A stretch of DNA of 6,518 bases from Clostridia bacterium (GTDB taxonomy: Bacteria; Bacillota; Clostridia; Oscillospirales; CAG-272). The stretch covers positions 1 through 6,518 of the forward strand of contig JAFQPC010000104.1 in NCBI GenBank assembly GCA_017411935.1, read 5' to 3'. The position numbers were made by a program, and so were the translations under genes. Each line of letters begins with the position of its first letter. The first letter of the stretch is position 1. The notes beneath the pieces are model-generated. The model did not search any database. It was not told the origin of the DNA and worked only from the letters and a program-made list of their open reading frames with translations. This document shows positions 1 through 5,305 of this stretch, in pieces.

Positions 1-35
1 AACCTGACGCTCTAACCAACTGAGCCATACCCACC
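1..35 (-). tRNA. tRNA 5' portion, probably tRNA-His (partial, cut by window edge)
   Basis: Read on the minus strand, this starts with an acceptor 5' strand GTGGGTA, then T8-G9, a D-stem GCTC closed by GAGC around an AGTTGGTTA loop, and the 5' side of the anticodon stem (CAGG, TT). The anticodon itself lies outside the window. An extra G just before the acceptor (position 35) matches the G-1 that marks bacterial tRNA-His, and the acceptor start also resembles bacterial tRNA-His. Identity as His is therefore an inference; that this is a tRNA is secure. It sits five bases downstream of the tRNA-Arg CCA end and is the third gene of the same transcript. Confidence 0.75.
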
Positions 36-39
36 ATCG

Positions 40-116
40 TGGCGTGCCTTGAGGGACTCGAACCCCCGACCTACTGCTTAGAAGGCAGTTGCTCTATCCT
101 GCTGAGCTAAAGGCAC
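40..116 (-). tRNA. tRNA-Arg (anticodon UCU)
   Basis: The minus strand folds as a complete cloverleaf: acceptor GTGCCTT pairs with AAGGCAC, D-stem GCTC/GAGC, anticodon stem ACTGC/GCAGT with loop CTTCTAA giving anticodon TCT (reads AGA/AGG), and a T-arm with loop TTCGAGT. The discriminator is G and CCA is encoded (positions 40-42). It is the middle gene of a three-tRNA operon and probably depends on the promoter upstream of tRNA-Gly. Confidence 0.96.
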
Positions 117-125
117 ATACTGCAT

Positions 126-150
126 AAATGGCGCAACAAGTGCGCCATTT
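126..150. repeat. Perfect 10-bp inverted repeat in the tRNA-Gly/tRNA-Arg spacer
   Basis: AAATGGCGCA at 126-135 is exactly complementary to TGCGCCATTT at 141-150, with a five-base loop. In the minus-strand transcript it forms a stable hairpin between the tRNA-Gly CCA end and the tRNA-Arg 5' end. The following bases (ATGCAG) are not a U-run, so this does not look like a strong intrinsic terminator. A processing or folding signal in the pre-tRNA is more plausible, or a partial attenuator; these roles are inference. Confidence 0.8.
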
Positions 151-154
151 ACGT

Positions 155-228
155 TGGAGCGAGTGATGGGAATCGAACCCACGCGACCAGCTTGGAAGGC
201 TGGGATTCTACCATTGAACTACACTCGC
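155..228 (-). tRNA. tRNA-Gly (anticodon UCC)
   Basis: Complete minus-strand cloverleaf: acceptor GCGAGTG/CACTCGC, D-arm GTTC...GAAT, anticodon stem CCAGC/GCTGG with loop CTTCCAA (anticodon TCC, reads GGA/GGG), T-arm with loop TTCGATT, discriminator T, and encoded CCA at 155-157. It is the first gene of the operon, starting about 20 nt after the predicted transcription start. Confidence 0.96.
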
Positions 229-257
229 ATATAAGTTTCCTTGAAAACTGCTATAAT

Positions 258-286
258 ATAATACCACAAACTTTTCTTCTTGTCAA
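258..286 (-). promoter_or_regulatory. Sigma-A type promoter of the tRNA-Gly/Arg/His operon
   Basis: On the minus strand a perfect -35 TTGACA (281-286) and a -10 TATTAT (258-263) are separated by exactly 17 bp. Transcription would begin near 251, about 23 nt before the tRNA-Gly 5' end. It is divergent from the promoter of the membrane-protein gene. Confidence 0.88.
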
Positions 287-322
287 GTGTTTCTGAGAAA
301 ATTTTTAAATTTATTTTTTGTC

Positions 323-351
323 TTGCCTAATTTTTGATTGTATGATATACT
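323..351 (+). promoter_or_regulatory. Extended -10 promoter for the membrane zinc-ribbon gene
   Basis: A -35 TTGCCT (323-328), 17-bp spacer and -10 TATACT (346-351), the latter preceded by TGA at 343-345, giving an extended -10 (TGnTATACT). The predicted start near 358 leaves a short leader of about 26 nt with AAGGAG at 371-376, seven bases before the ATG at 384. Confidence 0.8.
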
Positions 352-383
352 ATAGATGCAAAATATTCCAAAGGAGAAAGACA

Positions 384-977
384 ATGAAGCTACCGAGAGA
401 ACTTTCGGAATATCTCAAAAAACAGAAAATGAAGCGGATCATTCCGTGCGCCCTGATGCAAGTGCTGATCGCCCTCGTTCTGATCTTGTGGGGCAATACG
501 ATCGTACGCACCGACGTACTTCCGTTTAAGATCGCGGTCTTTGTTCTGATGCTACTCGTTCCGTTTCTGGTGACGGGAGTTCCTTTCAAAGTATTGCAAA
601 AGCCGTGGCGCGGCGAGATCATCAAGGTAGATATTCAGGACGGTGTGGCATTTACGTCCGATCGGGATAAGGATCGACCGCACGGAACCTTGACCATCGT
701 TTTGACGGTACAGGCAGACGATGGAAAGATTGTTATCAAAGAGATCGGTGCGGGGACCTATACCAAGGTGTGGTGGGAACCGGTGGCGAATACCAAAGCC
801 GATCATATCGTGGATCGCTATCAAGTCGGCGACAGAGTATTTCAACTGGGCAAGCAATATCCGATCATCGTGTTGCCGAAGCCCGAGGATCAGCACTGTC
901 AATGCGCCGTTTGCGGCAGAACCAATGCCATAGAAAATGAAACCTGTGAGGAATGCGGACATACGCTGATTAAGTAA
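384..977 (+). CDS. Two-helix membrane protein with C-terminal zinc ribbon, function unknown
   Basis: This 197-residue protein is not one I recognise by name. The start at 384 is chosen because AAGGAG lies seven bases upstream and the promoter -10 is at 346-351; a longer frame from 318 would begin upstream of the promoter. A basic N-terminus (residues 1-18) is followed by two hydrophobic helices (about 19-37 and 48-66), then a soluble, strand-rich region of about 100 residues. The C-terminus carries a four-cysteine zinc ribbon: C174-x2-C177, ten residues, C188-x2-C191, with glycine after the second and fourth cysteines as in rubredoxin-type knuckles. The soluble part and ribbon probably lie in the cytoplasm (positive-inside reasoning). 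It is monocistronic, between its own promoter and a strong terminator. A role in membrane-associated binding or regulation is only a guess. Confidence 0.88.
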   Translation: MKLPRELSEYLKKQKMKRIIPCALMQVLIALVLILWGNTIVRTDVLPFKIAVFVLMLLVPFLVTGVPFKVLQKPWRGEIIKVDIQDGVAFTSDRDKDRPHGTLTIVLTVQADDGKIVIKEIGAGTYTKVWWEPVANTKADHIVDRYQVGDRVFQLGKQYPIIVLPKPEDQHCQCAVCGRTNAIENETCEECGHTLIK

Positions 978-1007
978 AGCAAAGCACCTTTGGTGCTTTG
1001 CTTTTTT
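978..1007 (+). terminator. Intrinsic terminator of the membrane zinc-ribbon gene
   Basis: AGCAAAGCACC (978-988) pairs perfectly with GGTGCTTTGCT (992-1002) over a TTT loop, followed by a T-run to 1007. It begins directly after the TAA stop at 975-977 and separates this gene from the Nudix operon promoter four bases further on. Confidence 0.93.
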
Positions 1008-1010
1008 CTC

Positions 1011-1039
1011 TTGCAAATTTTTTCAAAATATGATACAAT
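1011..1039 (+). promoter_or_regulatory. Extended -10 promoter for the Nudix/symporter operon
   Basis: A -35 TTGCAA (1011-1016) and -10 TACAAT (1034-1039) lie 17 bp apart, with TGA directly before the -10 (extended -10). The predicted start is near 1046, so the ATG at 1047 would be leaderless, whereas the ATG at 1068 has a normal leader and a binding site. Confidence 0.8.
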
Positions 1040-1067
1040 AAAGAAAATGTGTGTACGAGAGGTGCTT

Positions 1068-1571
1068 ATGGAGCTTTGGGATGCTTATACCCGCGATGGA
1101 GAAAAGACCGACGCGGTGCTCATTCGTGGAGAGCCGATCCCCGACGGACTGTATCATATTTGCAGTCATACGCTGGTTCATCACCGAGACGGAAGTATTC
1201 TTTTGATGAAAAGAGCCTCCACCAAGGATGGCTATCCGGGACGTTACGAGGCCTCGGCAGGCGGCGCAGCGCAGCAGGGGGACGACCGACTTTCCTGCAT
1301 TCGACGCGAACTTTTCGAGGAGACGGGACTCCGCGCGGAAGAATTTTTTGAGGTCAACCGCGTGGTGTACGAAGAATACCATCAGATCACCTATTTCTTT
1401 GTTTGTGTCGTGGATTGCGACAAGGATTCGGTGACCTTGCAAGCGGGCGAGACCGAAGGGTATTTGTGGCTTTCCGAAGAAGACTTCATCGACTTTATTG
1501 AGAACCGGATGATTGATACGCACAAGAAGAGCTATGAGCCTTATTTTCGAAAAATGAAGTATATCAAATAA
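1068..1571 (+). CDS. Nudix hydrolase family protein (IDI-like subgroup, substrate unknown)
   Basis: The 167-residue protein begins with the WDAY...RG...DGLYH pattern of the Nudix subgroup annotated as IDI-like/YfcD-like, which hydrolyses nucleoside-diphosphate-linked compounds. The Nudix box runs from G66 to L88: G66, D72, then R80-E81-L82 and E84-E85-T86-G87-L88. These acidic residues bind the catalytic divalent metal. D72 replaces the glutamate usual at that position, a conservative change. The cysteine that true type-1 isopentenyl-diphosphate isomerases carry after the YP-W region is absent (E-A-S-A-G-G here), so isomerase activity is unlikely. The start at 1068 has AGAGG at 1058-1062, five bases upstream; an in-frame ATG at 1047 coincides with the predicted transcription start. 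It lies 17 bp upstream of the symporter gene and is probably co-transcribed with it. Substrate cannot be told from sequence. Confidence 0.9.
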   Translation: MELWDAYTRDGEKTDAVLIRGEPIPDGLYHICSHTLVHHRDGSILLMKRASTKDGYPGRYEASAGGAAQQGDDRLSCIRRELFEETGLRAEEFFEVNRVVYEEYHQITYFFVCVVDCDKDSVTLQAGETEGYLWLSEEDFIDFIENRMIDTHKKSYEPYFRKMKYIK

Positions 1572-1588
1572 AAAAACAAGGAGCTTTT

Positions 1589-2992
1589 ATGTTGGAAAAC
1601 ATCATAAACACCGTCAACGACGCGTTGTACGGCTACATTCTGATCATTGCATTGGTGCTCGGTGGACTTTATTTTACCGTGCGAAGCCGATTTGCACAGT
1701 TTCGACTGCTTGGCGCGCAGCTCAGGGCGGTCTCCGAAAAGCCCAAGGACGGCAAGGGAGTCTCGTCGTTTCAGGCGTTGATGGTCTCGACCGCCTCTCG
1801 CGTAGGTACGGGAAATATCATCGGCGTTTCGACTGCCATCTGCCTTGGCGGATTTGGCTCGGTCTTCTGGATGTGGGTGATCGCGCTTGTCGGCGCGGCA
1901 TCGGCATTCGTCGAAAGTACACTGGCGCAGATCTATAAAAAGAAAGGCAAGGACGGCTGTTACGGCGGACCTGCCTATTACATCGAGGCGGCGCTGAAAT
2001 GTAAGCCGCTTGCCATCATTTTTGTCGTTTGTCTCATTCTGACCTACGGCGTGGGCTTCAATATGCTTGCGTCGTATAATCTGCAATCGACCTTTTCGGG
2101 GTATTCTTTCTACAATACCAAAATCACCCCGTGGATCATTGGCGGAGTGATTGCTCTGATCGTCGGATTTTGTCTGATGGGTGGCGGAAAGCGTATCATT
2201 AAGGTGACGAGCTTGCTCGTTCCCGTGATGGGAATTGCCTACGTGCTGATCGCGCTTGTGATCGTTGTCCTCAATATTACCGCGCTTCCGTCGATCTTTT
2301 CTCGCATTTTTACCGAAGCCTTTGACTTTGCCGCGATCTTTGGCGGATTTAGCGGGTCTTGTATCATTTACGGTGTCAAACGAGGACTCTTCAGCAATGA
2401 GGCGGGAGTCGGATCAGCGCCCAACGCATCGGCATCGGCAGAGGTATCTCACCCCGTACAGCAGGGTTTGGTTCAGATGCTCTCGGTCTTTATTGATACG
2501 ATTCTGATCTGCTCGGCAACGGCGTTTATGTGTATGGCATCGGGGGTCGAGCCGACCGCAGAACTTTCGGGCGCGCCCTTTATTCAGGCGGCACTGTCTA
2601 CGACCCTCGGAACGTTCGGACCGATCTTTATTACTGTGGCGATGGTGCTTTTTGCATTTACGACCCTCATCGGAAACCTCTATTACGTCGAGCAGGGATT
2701 TGCCTATCTTCTCGGTCGCGTTCCGAGTAAGATGTTTTTGCGTGTGATTTACGTGATCGCTTCGCTTCTTATTTTCGTGGGCGCGGGTCTTAGCGCCGAC
2801 CTCTTGTGGGGAGTTTCGGACATCATGATGGGAGCGATGACCCTCATCAATATTCCCGTGATCGTGATCTTGGGTAAATACGCAATGCGTGCTTTGCACG
2901 ACTATGACCGTCAGCGCAAGAAAAGAAAGATACCTGTCTTCTACGCGAAAAATATTGGTCTGCCCCATAAGACCGATTATTGGAACGAATAA
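1589..2992 (+). CDS. Sodium:alanine/glycine symporter (AGCS family amino-acid carrier)
   Basis: This 467-residue integral membrane protein imports small neutral amino acids (alanine, glycine or relatives) with sodium or protons. It has the family's usual length and about 11 hydrophobic segments. Diagnostic motifs are visible: the GTGNIIG loop at residues 73-79, the short GGPAYYIEAAL stretch at about 126-136, and the family signature around residues 262-280 (GVKRGLFSNEAG, then GSAPNA) followed by a conserved HP...QG. The C-terminus is basic and cytoplasmic in appearance (KKRK at 444-447). AAGGAG at 1578-1583 lies five bases before the ATG, and the gene begins 17 bp after the Nudix stop, so it is the second gene of that operon. 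The exact substrate is not determinable from sequence; alanine is the default for the family. Confidence 0.95.
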   Translation: MLENIINTVNDALYGYILIIALVLGGLYFTVRSRFAQFRLLGAQLRAVSEKPKDGKGVSSFQALMVSTASRVGTGNIIGVSTAICLGGFGSVFWMWVIALVGAASAFVESTLAQIYKKKGKDGCYGGPAYYIEAALKCKPLAIIFVVCLILTYGVGFNMLASYNLQSTFSGYSFYNTKITPWIIGGVIALIVGFCLMGGGKRIIKVTSLLVPVMGIAYVLIALVIVVLNITALPSIFSRIFTEAFDFAAIFGGFSGSCIIYGVKRGLFSNEAGVGSAPNASASAEVSHPVQQGLVQMLSVFIDTILICSATAFMCMASGVEPTAELSGAPFIQAALSTTLGTFGPIFITVAMVLFAFTTLIGNLYYVEQGFAYLLGRVPSKMFLRVIYVIASLLIFVGAGLSADLLWGVSDIMMGAMTLINIPVIVILGKYAMRALHDYDRQRKKRKIPVFYAKNIGLPHKTDYWNE

Positions 2993-3029
2993 AGAAAGCC
3001 GTGACTGTAACACAGTCACGGCTTTCTTT
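2991..3029. terminator. Bidirectional terminator between the symporter and luxS
   Basis: An 18-bp perfect stem (2991-3008 with 3012-3029, loop AAC) has AAAGAAAG at one base and CTTTCTTT at the other, so it yields a U-rich 3' side in both directions. It overlaps the stop codons of both convergent genes (2990-2992 and 3028-3030), leaving almost no intergenic DNA. It should end both the plus-strand symporter transcript and the minus-strand glycerate kinase-luxS transcript. Confidence 0.9.
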
Positions 3030-3492
3030 ATTGCGGATACGCAAAGGTCTGCGTACGCACGTTTAATTTTTCAAGATATCTTTCTGCTTCTTTCTTTGCG
3101 GCATCGAGCGAGAGCTCGCGGTAGTTTCCGCATTCCTTTCGCGAGGCGCCGAACATCTCGCCGTCGTGCGAGACGATCTTGGCAAGTACGTCCTTGACAA
3201 TGGCAAGAACGCGGTCGTTCTGCAGGTCACGGACCAGCAGATAAAAGCCCGTGCGACAGCCCATCGGTCCGAAGTAGATGACGCGGTCTCCGATCTCGGA
3301 GTTTCGGACGTAGGTCGCAAACATATGCTCCAGCGAGTGCATCGTGAGGTTGTCCATATAGTCGCCCGCGTTGGGGATCCTCGTTCGCAGATCGTAGGTC
3401 ACGACGTCACCGTCGATGCGTGAGACGTAAATGCCCTCGGTGATCTTGTCGTGATCGACCGTGAAGCTGGTGATTCTTTGAATGTTCTCCAT
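3028..3492 (-). CDS. luxS: S-ribosylhomocysteine lyase (AI-2 synthase) LuxS
   Basis: The 154-residue cytoplasmic enzyme cleaves S-ribosylhomocysteine to homocysteine and 4,5-dihydroxy-2,3-pentanedione, the precursor of autoinducer-2, thereby recycling the product of SAM-dependent methylation. All key elements are visible: metal-binding H52-x3-H56 within HSLEH (E55 is the conserved acid), third metal ligand C121 in the KECGNYREL region, and catalytic C79 in GPMGCRTGFYL. Length matches the family. AAGGAG at 3500-3505, seven bases before the ATG, lies inside the last codons and stop of glycerate kinase; only three bases separate the two genes, so translation is probably coupled. No mtnN/pfs, metK or metE partner is present here. 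The stop codon overlaps the shared terminator. Confidence 0.98.
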   Translation of the reverse strand: MENIQRITSFTVDHDKITEGIYVSRIDGDVVTYDLRTRIPNAGDYMDNLTMHSLEHMFATYVRNSEIGDRVIYFGPMGCRTGFYLLVRDLQNDRVLAIVKDVLAKIVSHDGEMFGASRKECGNYRELSLDAAKKEAERYLEKLNVRTQTFAYPQ

Positions 3493-3495
3493 AGA

Positions 3496-4635
3496 TTATC
3501 TCCTTTCGGTGGTGGCTTTGATCAGACGGAAGAGACGCTCTGCCGCATTCTCATACAGCTCCTCGGCGCGCCCGATGGCTTCGGAGAGAGGCATCGGAGC
3601 ATTGACGGTCGGCAGGATCGAGCAGATGCCGCAATCATAGATCGCGTCCGCACCCGAGCCCATACCGCCGACGATCGCAAAGGCGGGTACGCCTGCTTTT
3701 TTGCACCGCAAGCCGACACCGCACGCGACCTTGCCGTCCGCCGATTGGGAATCCATTCGACCTTCTCCTGTGATAACGAAATCGGCATGCGAGAGCAGGG
3801 AATCAAACTTTACAAGATCGAGCAGAGTGTTGATGCCCGAGTTCATTTTGGCTCCGAAAAAGACGAGCAACGCCGCGCCAAGACCGCCTGCCGCACCACC
3901 GCCCGCGATGTCAGCAACCGAGATGCCAAGCACACGCTCGATGACAGCAGCGTAATTTTGCATTCCCGCTTCCAGACGCTTGACGATCTCGGGTGTTGCG
4001 CCCTTTTGCGGACCGAAAACGTAGGTCGCGCCGCGTTCTCCCACGAGGGGATTGTTCACGTCGCACATCACGGTGAAGCTTGCCTCTTTAATGCGGGGGT
4101 GAAGCCCCGACAGATCAATATCGGCAACCTTTTCAAGGTCGGCACCGATGCCTGAAAGGGAATTGCCCTTGGCATCAAGAAACCGAACGCCGAGCGCGCA
4201 CAGTGCGCCCATTCCGCCGTCGTTGGTGGCACTGCCGCCGATCGCGATCGTCAGATCGGTCGCACCGTTCTCGAGCGCGTGGGCGATCAGCTCACCTGTG
4301 CCGTAGGTGGAGGTCAAGAGAGGGTTTCGCTCACTCTCTGAGAGGAGCGGAAGTCCCGAAGCTGCCGCCATTTCGATGATGGCACTCGTCTCGTTGATCC
4401 GTCCGTACGAGGCAGAGATCGGTCTGCCGAGAGGATCGCGCACCGAAACAGTTACGAGCTCGCCGCCCGTACCCGCGAGCACGGCATCGACCGTACCCTC
4501 ACCGCCGTCGGCGGTCAGAACTGCCGCCGTCTCGCAGTCAGGGAAATGTTTCTGCGCTACAGTAGTCAAAATATCGATGATCTTTTCCGAGGATAAGCTT
4601 CCCTTGAAAGAATCCGAAGCAAAAACAAATTTCAT
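3496..4635 (-). CDS. glxK: Glycerate kinase, class II (GlxK/GarK family)
   Basis: The 379-residue cytoplasmic enzyme phosphorylates D-glycerate with ATP; class II members make 2-phosphoglycerate and feed lower glycolysis. Family motifs in order: SDSFKGSLS at 7-15, ADGGEGT at 42-48, the IEMA...GLPLL stretch near 87-98, STYGTGELI at 109-117, the IGGSATNDGGMG loop at 132-143, CDVNNPL at 191-197, FGPQKG at 208-213, a glycine-rich GGGAAGGLGA at 245-254, and TGEGRMD followed by QSADGK at 289-302. Length is normal. AAGGAG at 4642-4647 lies six bases before the ATG. It is the first gene of a two-gene operon with luxS, read from a full-consensus promoter. No glycerate or glucarate catabolic genes accompany it, so its metabolic source of glycerate is not shown. 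Confidence 0.95.
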   Translation of the reverse strand: MKFVFASDSFKGSLSSEKIIDILTTVAQKHFPDCETAAVLTADGGEGTVDAVLAGTGGELVTVSVRDPLGRPISASYGRINETSAIIEMAAASGLPLLSESERNPLLTSTYGTGELIAHALENGATDLTIAIGGSATNDGGMGALCALGVRFLDAKGNSLSGIGADLEKVADIDLSGLHPRIKEASFTVMCDVNNPLVGERGATYVFGPQKGATPEIVKRLEAGMQNYAAVIERVLGISVADIAGGGAAGGLGAALLVFFGAKMNSGINTLLDLVKFDSLLSHADFVITGEGRMDSQSADGKVACGVGLRCKKAGVPAFAIVGGMGSGADAIYDCGICSILPTVNAPMPLSEAIGRAEELYENAAERLFRLIKATTERR

Positions 4636-4664
4636 GAAAATCTCCTTGATTGGTCATTGATTTT

Positions 4665-4693
4665 ATTATACTATATCCTGTCTTGTTTGTCAA
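4665..4693 (-). promoter_or_regulatory. Full-consensus promoter of the glycerate kinase-luxS operon
   Basis: On the minus strand TTGACA (4688-4693) and TATAAT (4665-4670) are both perfect and 17 bp apart. Transcription would start near 4658, leaving a leader of about 23 nt. It lies immediately downstream of the XRE gene terminator, so the two units are independent. Such a promoter predicts strong, largely constitutive expression. Confidence 0.93.
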
Positions 4694-4703
4694 GGAAAGA
4701 ACA

Positions 4704-4739
4704 AAACAAAAGACACCGCTTACGCGGTGTCTTTTGTTT
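4704..4739 (-). terminator. Intrinsic terminator embedded in the end of the XRE gene
   Basis: A 16-bp perfect stem (4704-4719 with 4724-4739, loop TTAC) on the minus strand ends in TTTTGTTTTGTTC. The upstream arm contains the last codons (K-D-T-A) of the XRE gene, and its stop codon lies in the loop and first base of the other arm, so the hairpin is partly coding sequence. Confidence 0.88.
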
Positions 4740-4950
4740 GAACTTCGTAGAAAAAGTCGTCGATCCGACAGTGCAGAAGCTCTGCCAGATAGGGCAAAAG
4801 GACAATATCGGGATAGCATATCTCGTTCTCCCATTTACAGACGGCTTGCGCGGTGACGCCCACCAGCTTGCCGAACTCGGATTGGGAGAGTTGCTTTGTT
4901 GCCCGATATTCCTTGATCCTTTTTGCAATCAGGATCTGAGAAATGGTCAT
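4720..4950 (-). CDS. XRE-family (Cro/CI-type) helix-turn-helix DNA-binding protein
   Basis: A 76-residue single-domain regulator. Residues 6-18 form a first helix (AKRIKEYRATK), S22-L29 (QSEFGKL) the second, and V32-E41 (TAQAVCKWE) the recognition helix, followed by the typical Y46-P47-D48 turn and the LAELLHCRIDDFF end of an HTH_3 domain. There is no effector or oligomerisation domain, so it probably acts as a small dimeric repressor. The ATG at 4950 is chosen because AGAGG (4956-4960) lies five bases upstream; a GTG at 4956 overlaps that site. It is preceded by a leader of about 230 nt with an 18-codon ORF and several inverted repeats, one of which (4972-4998) could be its own operator. Target genes are unknown. 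Confidence 0.92.
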   Translation of the reverse strand: MTISQILIAKRIKEYRATKQLSQSEFGKLVGVTAQAVCKWENEICYPDIVLLPYLAELLHCRIDDFFYEVQTKDTA

Positions 4951-4971
4951 GGTCACCTCTTTCGCATCTGT

Positions 4972-4998
4972 TCACCGTAGCCACATCAGGTACGGTGA
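4972..4998. repeat. 8-bp inverted repeat, candidate operator or RBS-proximal hairpin
   Basis: TCACCGTA (4972-4979) and TACGGTGA (4991-4998) are perfect inverted copies with an 11-bp centre that adds a further CC/GG pair in RNA. It lies 12 bp upstream of the XRE gene's ribosome binding site and has no U-run, so it is not a terminator. Its dyad symmetry suits a small Cro-like dimer; it could equally act as an RNA hairpin. Confidence 0.7.
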
Positions 4999-5066
4999 GA
5001 TTTCGGGATGGGGGGTTTTCGCAACCCAAAAAGCCCCCAAGTTCAGACGTGAATCAAGACCTTTGT

Positions 5067-5089
5067 GCTTGAGTCTTTTTGTCTCAAGC
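5067..5089. repeat. Hairpin spanning the stop codon of the 18-codon leader ORF
   Basis: GCTTGAG (5067-5073) and CTCAAGC (5083-5089) form a 7-bp stem around a 9-nt loop; on the minus strand the small ORF's TGA stop sits inside the 5' arm. The 3' arm can alternatively pair with a TCTTGATTC stretch downstream (one mismatch), so mutually exclusive hairpins are possible. Confidence 0.55.
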
Positions 5090-5140
5090 GACCGCAGGCG
5101 AGATATTCGACTTCTGAACAAACGTACTTTTTTTCAACAT
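5084..5140 (-). CDS. Putative 18-residue leader peptide
   Basis: The ATG at 5138-5140 has an excellent binding site, AAGGAGG (5147-5153), six bases upstream, better than that of the XRE gene it precedes. The predicted peptide is MLKKSTFVQKSNISPAVA, basic at the N-terminus, not hydrophobic, and not a known leader or toxin that I recognise. It begins about 40 nt after the predicted transcription start. Its stop codon lies in a hairpin. It may be translated as a regulatory leader or be a chance ORF; the strong binding site and position favour the first. A run of seven A follows its second codon and could permit slippage into a 32-codon frame. Confidence 0.4.
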   Translation of the reverse strand: MLKKSTFVQKSNISPAVA

Positions 5141-5187
5141 AACTCGCCTCCTTTCCGTGTATTTACAACGTATTTCGTTGCAGTTAT

Positions 5188-5216
5188 AGTATATCATAAG
5201 AGAAGAGTGCTGTCAA
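5188..5216 (-). promoter_or_regulatory. Extended -10 promoter of the leader ORF/XRE unit
   Basis: Perfect -35 TTGACA (5211-5216), 17-bp spacer, and -10 TATACT (5188-5193) preceded by TGA, giving an extended -10. Its start would be near 5181. The 14 bases TATGATATACTATA here are identical to those around the -10 of the membrane zinc-ribbon gene (341-354). Confidence 0.88.
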
Positions 5217-5305
5217 TTCCCAAAAGGGATTTTTTCGACAACCATTGGTTTATGAGTGACGAAGAATTTTGCTAAATAGACAAATATGTTCCTTTAAGAA
5301 TTATG

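Larger units (their letters stand above)
4951..5181 (-). promoter_or_regulatory. Long structured leader of the XRE regulator gene
   Basis: From the predicted start near 5181 to the ATG at 4950 the minus-strand transcript has about 230 nt of leader. In order it contains a 5'-terminal hairpin (CAACG/CGTTG, 5166-5180), a strong Shine-Dalgarno and 18-codon ORF (5084-5140), a 7-bp hairpin over that ORF's stop (5067-5089), a G5/C5 stem with one bulge (5011-5038, alternative inner stem GGGTT/AACCC), and an 8-bp inverted repeat (4972-4998) just before the XRE binding site. No riboswitch or T-box consensus was recognised. The length and structure suggest post-transcriptional or autoregulatory control; this is inference. 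Confidence 0.55.

Noticed and set aside
318..383. Longer N-terminus for the membrane zinc-ribbon protein
   Set aside because: The extension overlaps the promoter and has no binding site, whereas the ATG at 384 follows AAGGAG at good spacing.
1047..1067. Upstream ATG for the Nudix protein
   Set aside because: It lies at the predicted transcription start with no leader; the ATG at 1068 has a binding site and begins with the conserved family sequence.
3451..4155. Plus-strand ORF of 234 codons opposite glycerate kinase
   Set aside because: It is the antisense shadow of a well-supported gene, with no binding site, promoter or recognisable domain.
4951..4956. GTG start for the XRE gene
   Set aside because: The GTG overlaps the ribosome binding site; the ATG six bases downstream has proper spacing.
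5042..5089. Selenocysteine readthrough of the small ORF's TGA, which sits in a hairpin
   Set aside because: The frame meets another stop nine codons later and the hairpin overlaps the TGA rather than following it at the usual distance.
4951..5181. T-box, SAM or other known riboswitch upstream of the XRE gene
   Set aside because: No T-box conserved sequence or familiar riboswitch core could be found by eye, and the downstream gene is not a typical target.
5218..5234. Possible plus-strand terminator TCCC-AAAA-GGGA followed by six T
   Set aside because: The stem has only four pairs and no plus-strand gene ends nearby; it lies just upstream of the XRE promoter.
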